Assembly: GCA_028714395.1 (NCBI GenBank)
Contig: JAQTMJ010000042.1
Location: 1 to 6,883 of the forward strand
Origin: Candidatus Iainarchaeum sp.
GTDB taxonomy: Archaea; Micrarchaeota; Micrarchaeia; Anstonellales; Bilamarchaeaceae
Length of the DNA: 6,883 nucleotides
Direction of reading: 5' to 3'
Numbering within the stretch: the stretch's first letter is position 1; each line of letters opens with the position of its first letter. Shown here piece by piece: positions 1-4,788 of the stretch. The notes under the pieces are model-generated. The model had not been told where the DNA came from. It made no database searches and worked only from the letters and a program-made list of their open reading frames with translations. The position numbers were made by a program, and so were the translations under genes.

Positions 1-922
1 CCGCGCCTATGTCCTGGCCCATCTTCACGTTCGCGCCTTTTTTTATCGCGAGCTCCACCGCGTCCGCATACATCATTCGCTTGAAGGGCGTGCGCACTGC
101 CTTGAGCTTTTCCGGTTCGCGCCCGAGCGCCTGGAGTATGTCAGCGTGGTTAGAGGCCATTTTCTGCGCGACGTATTCGAGCATCTTCTCCTGCACTTCC
201 ATGTTCATCTTCTGGTCGTAGAACGCCATTTCTGGCTCTAGGTGCCAGTACTCGCAGAGATGGCGCACTGTCCTCGAGGGTTCGGCGCGGAAGGAGGGCG
301 CGAGCACGAATATCTTTTCCAGCGCAGTGGTGAAGACTTCGCCGTAGAGCTGGCTGCTCTGCGTGAGGTAGGCTTTCTGGCCGAAATAGTCCATTTCGAA
401 CAATGTGGAGCCGCCTTCGCATCCTGCCTGGGTTATTATGGGCGGCGCGAGCTCGAAAAACCCGTCGTTGTCAAAAAATTCTCTTAGGTATTTCACTATG
501 TAGTAGCGGCCCTTCATTATGTTGGTGAGCCTCTGGGAGCGGAGCCATAGATGGCGCGTATCCAGAAGGAAATCCACGGATTGGTCCTTTGCAATCGGGA
601 ATGGCTGGCTCTTTCCCACTAATGAGATATCGGAGACCGCAAGCTCGTAGCCCCCCGGGGCGCGCTTGTCCTCTTTCACCGTTCCTTCAACCAGAATGGT
701 GGATTCCACGTATGCTGAGGAAGCAAGGGAGAATTTCTGCTCGCCTACTGCATCTTTTTTTATCGCGCACTGCACTATTCCAGAGGAATCCCTCACTACT
801 ATGAACGTCAAGCCCCCTGAGGTGCGGGAGCGGTGTATCCAGCCCCGTATTTTCACCTTTCCGGTAGAGGAACCTGAGAGTATTTTTTCTATCCTCGTGA
901 AATCCCTGTCAAGAACATCCAT
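1..922 (-). CDS. asnS: Asparaginyl-tRNA synthetase, archaeal type (partial, C-terminus missing)
   Basis: This cytosolic class II (subclass IIb) enzyme charges tRNA-Asn with asparagine using ATP. The 307 visible residues, read from ATG at 922, begin with an OB-fold anticodon-binding domain (about residues 22-110), including VKIRGWIHRSR near the start and a VEGTVKEDKRAPGGYEL stretch. The catalytic domain follows. Motif 1 lies around 145-165 and leads into CEGGSTLFEMDYFG (168-181). Motif 2 is at about 211-233, with FRAE (211-214) and HLCEYWHLEPEMAF (221-234). The substrate loop reads TQSSQLYGE (187-195); AspRS normally has SPQLY here, so AsnRS is preferred. Family members are about 430 residues, so roughly 120 residues with motif 3 lie beyond the left edge. 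The start is set by an AAGGTGG ribosome binding site four bases upstream. The gene follows the 119-residue gene on the same strand after 52 bases and may be co-transcribed with it. Confidence 0.93.
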   Translation of the reverse strand, partial: MDVLDRDFTRIEKILSGSSTGKVKIRGWIHRSRTSGGLTFIVVRDSSGIVQCAIKKDAVGEQKFSLASSAYVESTILVEGTVKEDKRAPGGYELAVSDISLVGKSQPFPIAKDQSVDFLLDTRHLWLRSQRLTNIMKGRYYIVKYLREFFDNDGFFELAPPIITQAGCEGGSTLFEMDYFGQKAYLTQSSQLYGEVFTTALEKIFVLAPSFRAEPSRTVRHLCEYWHLEPEMAFYDQKMNMEVQEKMLEYVAQKMASNHADILQALGREPEKLKAVRTPFKRMMYADAVELAIKKGANVKMGQDIGA

Positions 923-926
923 CTTT

Positions 927-933
927 CCACCTT
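927..933 (-). promoter_or_regulatory. Ribosome binding site of asnS
   Basis: On the minus strand the bases AAGGTGG lie four bases before the ATG at 922. They match the GGTG core that pairs with the 3' end of archaeal 16S rRNA and they fix the asnS start. Confidence 0.7.
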
Positions 934-953
934 AAGGGAATTTACCGGGAAGG

Positions 954-963
954 AATAAAAAAC
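954..963 (-). promoter_or_regulatory. T-rich element between the 119-residue gene and asnS (weak promoter or terminator)
   Basis: The minus strand reads GTTTTTTATT here, just after the stop of the 119-residue gene and about 35 bases before asnS. It could be a poor TATA box for asnS, which would give a leader of only about 10 bases that just contains the ribosome binding site. It could equally be a short T-tract of the kind that ends archaeal transcripts. The sequence does not decide between the two. Confidence 0.3.
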
Positions 964-974
964 GCGCAGTTGGA

Positions 975-1334
975 CTACTCCTCGTGCTGCTCTCTGAGTC
1001 GACGGACAATCTCTAAATTAACACGCGCAGTGTTGGATGGTTTTGGTTTATTATCCTTTACCGCCTCTTTAGGGGGTTGTATTTCAAAAAACAACACCCC
1101 AGAACGTGTGTCAATTTTGTCTGGGTTCAGGCCGCAGAGAAAATCTTTAAAGCCATGAGGTATTTTTAGGCTGGATTCGCCCCGGCCTCTGGTGCACGGT
1201 TCTTTTTTTGTGCAGTCCCAAGGCGACCCCCCCATTTTGAGAAATGACTTCCTGAATTTGCATGGTTCATTGCTCATAGCTCCATTTCTTTCGTTGACAG
1301 GCTGCTTCTGTAATTGGGATGGTTTAATGCTCAT
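975..1334 (-). CDS. Hypothetical protein, 119 residues, basic and cysteine-containing
   Basis: I do not recognise this family. The protein is hydrophilic and rich in Lys and Arg, with no membrane segment or signal peptide, so it is probably cytosolic. Cysteines fall at 25, 41, 47 and 67 (the spacing is C-x15-C-x5-C-x19-C). This could bind a metal but matches no zinc-finger pattern I know. The last third (about 88-119) is charged and probably helical, ending RRLREQHEE. Reality as a gene is supported by a strong AAGGTGA site four bases before the ATG at 1334, and by a TATA-like element shared with the divergent 403-residue gene. A second Met at residue 20 has GGAG only two bases upstream and is a poorer start. 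It lies 52 bases upstream of asnS on the same strand. There is no evidence for a link to tRNA charging. Function unknown. Confidence 0.65.
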   Translation of the reverse strand: MSIKPSQLQKQPVNERNGAMSNEPCKFRKSFLKMGGSPWDCTKKEPCTRGRGESSLKIPHGFKDFLCGLNPDKIDTRSGVLFFEIQPPKEAVKDNKPKPSNTARVNLEIVRRLREQHEE

Positions 1335-1338
1335 TTTT

Positions 1339-1345
1339 TCACCTT
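1339..1345 (-). promoter_or_regulatory. Ribosome binding site of the 119-residue gene
   Basis: The minus strand reads AAGGTGA followed by four A and then ATG at 1334. This is one of the two best Shine-Dalgarno matches in the window and the main reason for choosing this start over the Met at residue 20. Confidence 0.75.
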
Positions 1346-1353
1346 TTTCAATT

Positions 1354-1371
1354 ATTACTCATATTACTATG
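1354..1371 (-). repeat. Two 9-base units ending in GTAAT in the leader of the 119-residue gene
   Basis: Read on the minus strand, the units are CATAGTAAT and ATGAGTAAT, back to back. They fall at or just after the predicted transcription start (near 1361) and end 19 bases before the ATG. A matching pair occurs in the leader of the radical SAM gene at 6251-6268. The region is AT-rich, so chance is not excluded. Confidence 0.4.
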
Positions 1372-1379
1372 TAAGCAAA

Positions 1380-1392
1380 GGATTTTAAATCC
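1380..1392. promoter_or_regulatory. Near-palindromic TATA element serving both divergent genes
   Basis: The 13 bases GGATTTTAAATCC form an inverted repeat that is perfect except for its central base. On the plus strand the TATA centre lies about 27 bases before the ATG at 1414, so that mRNA would start at or next to the start codon and be leaderless; no ribosome binding site precedes that ATG. On the minus strand a start about 25 bases away, near 1361, gives a leader of about 27 bases with a good ribosome binding site. One element therefore could place TBP for both genes. The position is inferred from usual archaeal spacing. Confidence 0.55.
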
Positions 1393-1413
1393 CTAAAGTT
1401 CACTAATTACAAC

Positions 1414-2625
1414 ATGAAACAGTGGCCCACCAATCGTAAACTTACCCAGGTGCAGGAAAAATCACCTAACGGGCAGATGAAGGACTGGCGAAGGGATACT
1501 TTTGATGATGTGCTTGCGCGCGTGCTCAATCAGCTAGGCGGCATAACATGCATTGGAAAAAACTCGGATGGCCACGCTGTAGAAACTGCAAATCCTAAAA
1601 ACTTGGGAATAGCTACTCTTCCGCTTTTGGTTCCAGGAATGGTATGGGTAAGCGGCACTGAGGGCCCCAAAGAACGGAATTTAGTGCGGGCGGTGAGGGA
1701 GATAAAACAGGAACGCGCAAAAACCGAACCTGAGGGGAAGGGCAAAAAGGCGAGAGCACGCGTTTTATTGACAGAGGAGGCGCTCAGGGCCATGCGGGAT
1801 GAATTCATAGGCGAGCTGCTGAAGCATTGGGTGAAGAGAATAAAGGAAAAGGATTCTGAGGGCGGATTGGTGTTGAGGGAAAAATGGATGCCAGGATGGA
1901 AGAAAGGAAAGAGCGTGGAGAATGCCGCGATGCTGGTTGCAAAGGATGCCTGCGAATGCGCATTGGTCAGAATCGAGTTCCTAATTGAGGAAAACAAAAA
2001 GGGCGGAGAGGTGGGTATACCCTGGAAAACCAGGGATTTGCTGGAGGCAGCCCGTACTCAACTTATGAAAGGAAACAAAATAGGCGCGTGGAACGAACTT
2101 AAAGCCGCTTCTGATGGTCTCAGGACTGGCAGCGGAGCAGATAGAGAAAATGCGAAAATTGCGGAGAGGATAATGCACATGCTTTCAAATAAGGATGAGT
2201 GCGCCATAGAAGAAATCAACGAAATTATAAGAGGGCTTGGGGAAGAAGGGGCTGAAGGCGAAGCGAAAAAAGAACTGGAAAACGCGCTCGGGCTGTTTAT
2301 GAAGAAAAGGGATAGCGAGGCAGTTGAAAGCATGAATGAAGCGCGCCTATTGCTGTACGGGAATACGCCAGCCGGGTTGGCGCTGGGGCTGGAGATGACT
2401 GGAGACAGCTATTTGTTCAAGAAAACCAACACAGCGGTTTTGCTTATTCGGACATTTACCCATATTTGGACAAAAGAGATGTGCAGTAGGAAAGAGGATG
2501 AAGGCGGAACGAGCATAATTGATATTATATTTGAAGCCAATGAGCGGCTCATGAGGGGGGATCAATACAGGAGCGCGGCCCTGCTCAGAATCGCTCGTGA
2601 ACTCATGAACATGCGTCACTTTTAA
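1414..2625 (+). CDS. Hypothetical protein, 403 residues, with four degenerate helical-hairpin repeats
   Basis: I do not recognise this family. The protein is highly charged, with no signal peptide or convincing membrane segment, so it is probably cytosolic. The first 90 residues contain a mixed region (GGITCIGKN, then LGIATLPLLVPGMVWVS), followed by a Lys/Arg-rich stretch (about 90-116). From about residue 206 I see four copies of a 28-30 residue unit: 207-237, 248-276, 287-315 and 369-399. The shared pattern is a first helix with small residues, a turn such as MKGN, SNKD, KKRD or MRGD, then a second helix with A-x3-[LIM] spacing. This resembles TPR-like or SUPR-like alpha-hairpins, which usually bind protein partners. 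The third and fourth copies are separated by a different insert (316-366). The start appears leaderless. The downstream neighbour is convergent. No enzymatic motif is visible, and the function is unknown. Confidence 0.75.
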   Translation: MKQWPTNRKLTQVQEKSPNGQMKDWRRDTFDDVLARVLNQLGGITCIGKNSDGHAVETANPKNLGIATLPLLVPGMVWVSGTEGPKERNLVRAVREIKQERAKTEPEGKGKKARARVLLTEEALRAMRDEFIGELLKHWVKRIKEKDSEGGLVLREKWMPGWKKGKSVENAAMLVAKDACECALVRIEFLIEENKKGGEVGIPWKTRDLLEAARTQLMKGNKIGAWNELKAASDGLRTGSGADRENAKIAERIMHMLSNKDECAIEEINEIIRGLGEEGAEGEAKKELENALGLFMKKRDSEAVESMNEARLLLYGNTPAGLALGLEMTGDSYLFKKTNTAVLLIRTFTHIWTKEMCSRKEDEGGTSIIDIIFEANERLMRGDQYRSAALLRIARELMNMRHF

Positions 2626-2722
2626 AAAAGATAATTTGGCAGCTCTAGTTAGTGAATATTATGGATGTCCATGGCCCGAGCGTGAGCACCGGTTCTGGCC
2701 GTGCGCGAAATTCCAGAGGAGT

Positions 2723-3466
2723 TTACTTCATATATCTATAGGTTATCCTTATCAGACCTTTCTCAGGATTTTTCCCGGGAATTATGATGCATTTTGTGCA
2801 ACGAAAACCTGGTTTGGAATCCTGGGGCTCGGGCTTCCTGGGCTTTTTGTCCAATAACAACTCTAATTCGTTTAGCCTTTCGGCGATAGCTTTTTTCTCA
2901 TCATCGGGGGGGTTGGAATCCATGAATGCCTTGAAGGCCGCCTGTGCGGCGCCGTAGTTGCCCAATTTGTCAAAGCAGAGCGCTGAATAGCAGTCCAGCT
3001 CGGAATCCACTAGGTTATCGCTCCTGCGTCTGCATTTCTGCGCCATCCTGAAGTCCACGAGCGCTTCTCCGTATCTTTCAAGGTTGTAATAGGAAAGCCC
3101 GCGCTTGAAGAACAAGTCCCCGTAGTCGTAATTGGATTTCAACGAATCCGTGTAGTGTTCTATCGCCTCGTTGAACATTCCTTTGCCGAAATGGCATTCG
3201 CCGAGGAGGCGGGAAACGTCCGGATCCGGAGGGGAGCGGAATCGTGCTCTGATGTCTGTGGCTCGCCTGAGCACGGGCAGGGCCTCTTCATACCTTCCCA
3301 GCATGATGAAGGCTTCGCCCATGGACTTGGCGGCGAAAAAGCTGTTTGGGTTGAGTTCGGCTGCCTTCTTGAATTCGGCGAGAGCGGCTTCCGGATCCTT
3401 GTAGCGCAGGTGCTTAAGACCTTCGGAATAGGCGTCAGTGGCCTCTGACATCTTTTGGTTATCCAT
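2723..3466 (-). CDS. TPR-repeat protein with a CxxC tail
   Basis: The 247-residue protein is built almost entirely of tetratricopeptide repeats, which form a helical scaffold for binding other proteins. I count five: about 8-41 (ending AEFKKAAELNP), 42-75 (with GRYEEALPVLRRA), 83-114 (with GMFNEAIEHYTDSLK), 115-148 (with ERYGEALVDFRMA) and 152-185 (with GNYGAAQAAFKAF). A helical, charged segment (188-207) and a proline/lysine linker (208-219) follow. The C-terminus is FRCTKC (221-226) and a short basic tail, an odd ending with too few cysteines for a zinc site on its own. There is no signal peptide or membrane segment, so it should be cytosolic. The ATG at 3466 has no ribosome binding site and sits about 26 bases from a TATA box, so translation is probably leaderless. 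It is divergent from the isoprenoid operon. Partner unknown. Confidence 0.88.
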   Translation of the reverse strand: MDNQKMSEATDAYSEGLKHLRYKDPEAALAEFKKAAELNPNSFFAAKSMGEAFIMLGRYEEALPVLRRATDIRARFRSPPDPDVSRLLGECHFGKGMFNEAIEHYTDSLKSNYDYGDLFFKRGLSYYNLERYGEALVDFRMAQKCRRRSDNLVDSELDCYSALCFDKLGNYGAAQAAFKAFMDSNPPDDEKKAIAERLNELELLLDKKPRKPEPQDSKPGFRCTKCIIIPGKNPEKGLIRITYRYMK

Positions 3467-3488
3467 GGTCGTATATGGTCTTGAAGAA

Positions 3489-3496
3489 TTTAAAAT
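3489..3496 (-). promoter_or_regulatory. TATA box of the TPR gene
   Basis: The minus strand reads ATTTTAAA here. Its centre lies about 26 bases from the ATG at 3466, the classical archaeal spacing from TATA box to transcription start, so the mRNA would begin at the start codon. A second AT-rich box at 3512-3519 also reads TATA-like on this strand and would give a short leader instead. Confidence 0.5.
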
Positions 3497-3511
3497 GCTT
3501 TCACTCGGCGC

Positions 3512-3519
3512 ATTTATAA
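3512..3519 (+). promoter_or_regulatory. TATA box of the squalene synthase operon
   Basis: ATTTATAA on the plus strand predicts a start near 3542 and a leader of about 27 bases before the ATG at 3569. That leader has no clear GGTG site, so initiation at the first gene of the operon would be by a weak or non-standard signal. The divergent TPR gene's box lies only about 15 bases away, so the two promoters probably compete or are co-regulated. Confidence 0.5.
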
Positions 3520-3568
3520 GAATTGCCTCTAAGAATAAGTTGTTGCATCAATCTTCGCTTTTGAGCGC

Positions 3569-4618
3569 ATGAGGGTGGGAAGTCTGGAATACGAAAAGTG
3601 CAAAAACTTGTGCTGGAATTTGCTTCCTAAGGTATCCAGGAGCTTCGCTCTCTGCATCCAGGTGCTCCCCAAACCCATAGACGAGCAGATGATGACCGCC
3701 TATCTTCTCTACCGGGTAATAGATACCATAGAGGACTGCGACGCCCCCCTAGAGGCCAAGAAGGGGATGTTCGATAAGGTGCTGGATTCAGCGGGCAGGG
3801 AAAATTTCGATTTGGACGACGCGCGGAAATGCAGGGATGAACTGCGCGGAAAGATAAGCGCGGGCTATGAGACCGAGCTGCTCGCGAATTTTGATTCGCT
3901 CATGCGATTGTATTATAGCCAGCCGCCCGAGATAAGGAAGGCCATAGGGAAATGGGGCAGGGTGATGGCCGCGGGAATGTACGAATTCCTCCAGAAGGAC
4001 ATACGCACGTTCAGCGACCAGAACAAGTACAGCTATTACGTCGCAGGAGTTGTTGGATATCTGATAAACGACATACTCTATTACAACAAGGTGATAGACG
4101 CGAAACTGAAGAAGAAGCTCAGGGCGCACGCGAGGCGGTTCGGGCTCGCGCTCCAGAAGGTGAACATACTGCGGGACGTGGCCAGGGACATAAAGGAGAG
4201 AAGGCACTACTGGCCCGAGTACGTGATGAAGAAATACAGATTAAGCTACGAGAACATCTGCCTTCCCGAGAACAGGAAAGCTGCCATGAAGATGCTCAGG
4301 GCTGAGATAAAGGATTCACTGCGCTACCTGCATTCGGCCATGTTCTACATCGTGTCGCTCCCGAAGAACGCGGTGCGGGTGAGGATGTTCTGCGCCATAC
4401 CGCTGTTCATGGCCATTGAGTCGTTCGCGAAATGCAATGACAACCAGGACGTGTTTGACAGCGCGGCCAGGGTGAAGATATCAAGGCTGAAAGTGTATGA
4501 AATAGTAGCAAAATCCTGGCTGCTCGCTGCCTTCAACGGGCTTATGGTGGGATGGTTCTTCCAGTCGCTCAGGGGGATTCCAATGCCGCCGCACAGCCCG
4601 CTGCTGAACAATCTATAA
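3569..4618 (+). CDS. Squalene/phytoene synthase family protein, squalene synthase-like
   Basis: Family enzymes are class I (head-to-head) prenyl transferases. They join two prenyl diphosphates through a cyclopropyl intermediate, giving squalene from farnesyl or phytoene from geranylgeranyl diphosphate. In the 349 residues I see SRSFAL (23-28), the first Asp-rich motif DTIED (52-56), YYVAGVVG (156-163) and the second Asp-rich motif in LQKVNILRDVARD (195-207), with D203 and D207 placed to bind Mg-diphosphate. The C-terminal block FCAIPLFMAIESFA (274-287), then NQDVF, is typical of squalene synthases and less so of phytoene synthases. A hydrophobic stretch at about 313-333 may anchor the protein to the membrane, as in eukaryotic squalene synthase. 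No in-frame start exists upstream before a stop at 3536. It leads an operon with the 51-residue and UbiA genes. Chain length and the reductive step cannot be read from sequence; dehydrosqualene or phytoene is possible. Confidence 0.88.
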   Translation: MRVGSLEYEKCKNLCWNLLPKVSRSFALCIQVLPKPIDEQMMTAYLLYRVIDTIEDCDAPLEAKKGMFDKVLDSAGRENFDLDDARKCRDELRGKISAGYETELLANFDSLMRLYYSQPPEIRKAIGKWGRVMAAGMYEFLQKDIRTFSDQNKYSYYVAGVVGYLINDILYYNKVIDAKLKKKLRAHARRFGLALQKVNILRDVARDIKERRHYWPEYVMKKYRLSYENICLPENRKAAMKMLRAEIKDSLRYLHSAMFYIVSLPKNAVRVRMFCAIPLFMAIESFAKCNDNQDVFDSAARVKISRLKVYEIVAKSWLLAAFNGLMVGWFFQSLRGIPMPPHSPLLNNL

Positions 4619-4626
4619 AGGTGATC
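4619..4626 (+). promoter_or_regulatory. Ribosome binding site of the 51-residue gene
   Basis: AGGTGATC is a full match to the archaeal anti-Shine-Dalgarno sequence. It lies two bases before the ATG at 4629 and directly abuts the squalene synthase stop codon. It supports a real short gene here and strong translation within the operon. Confidence 0.8.
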
Positions 4627-4628
4627 TT

Positions 4629-4784
4629 ATGTCAATAGTTGAATTCGATGAATACAAGGGAAATAAACTGATAGTGCTGAAAAGGGACGAGAACGACCAG
4701 TACGCGTTCAAGTTCGGCAAGTCCAAGGCCAAGCTCATCGTGGAGAACTTCGAGGCGATAAGGAAATTCGCGGAAGAAGAGTGA
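4629..4784 (+). CDS. Small protein, 51 residues, between squalene synthase and UbiA genes
   Basis: The protein reads MSIVEFDEYKGNKLIVLKRD, then a middle part with YAFKFGKSKAKLIVEN (25-40) and an acidic helical end (FEAIRKFAEEE). It looks like a small folded domain: a beta-hairpin (about 3-18), a second strand pair around YAFKFG, then one helix (about 32-50). There are no cysteines, no membrane segment and no signal peptide. The perfect ribosome binding site, the 10-base gap to the gene before and the 4-base gap to the UbiA gene after make it very likely that this is a translated operon member. I do not know its function. A regulatory or accessory role for one of the flanking isoprenoid enzymes is only inferred from position. 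It could equally be a general small protein that happens to sit here. Confidence 0.82.
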   Translation: MSIVEFDEYKGNKLIVLKRDENDQYAFKFGKSKAKLIVENFEAIRKFAEEE

Positions 4785-4788
4785 ACTG

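Noticed and set aside
242..487. Plus- and minus-strand frames inside the asnS region
   Set aside because: The continuous asnS frame on the minus strand carries family motifs throughout, and the alternatives have none.
1..922. Aspartyl-tRNA synthetase instead of asparaginyl
   Set aside because: The substrate loop reads SSQLY rather than SPQLY, and CEGGSTLFEMDYFG and WHLEPEMAF follow the AsnRS pattern. The C-terminal part would confirm this but is outside the window.
1399..2656. TTCACTAA before the 403-residue gene and TTAGTGAA after it, like ends of a mobile element
   Set aside because: The match is only eight bases with no extension or target duplication, and there is no transposase. Chance is the better explanation.
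2661..2672. Small inverted repeat ATGGA-TG-TCCAT in the convergent intergenic space
   Set aside because: The stem is five pairs with a two-base loop and no T-tract follows, so it is not convincing as a terminator or RNA gene.
2636..2857. Plus-strand reading frame of 73 codons overlapping the 3' end of the TPR gene
   Set aside because: It has no ribosome binding site or promoter, and most of it lies antisense to a clear TPR gene. Its composition (Trp, Cys, Phe and Pro rich) looks like a shadow frame.
3952..4305. Plus-strand 117-codon frame inside the squalene synthase gene
   Set aside because: It is an Arg/Gly/Glu-rich out-of-frame reading of a gene whose catalytic motifs lie in the main frame.
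3569..4618. Phytoene synthase (crtB) as the specific call
   Set aside because: The motifs favour squalene synthase, but product specificity cannot be set from sequence alone, so only the family-level call is made and no gene symbol is given.
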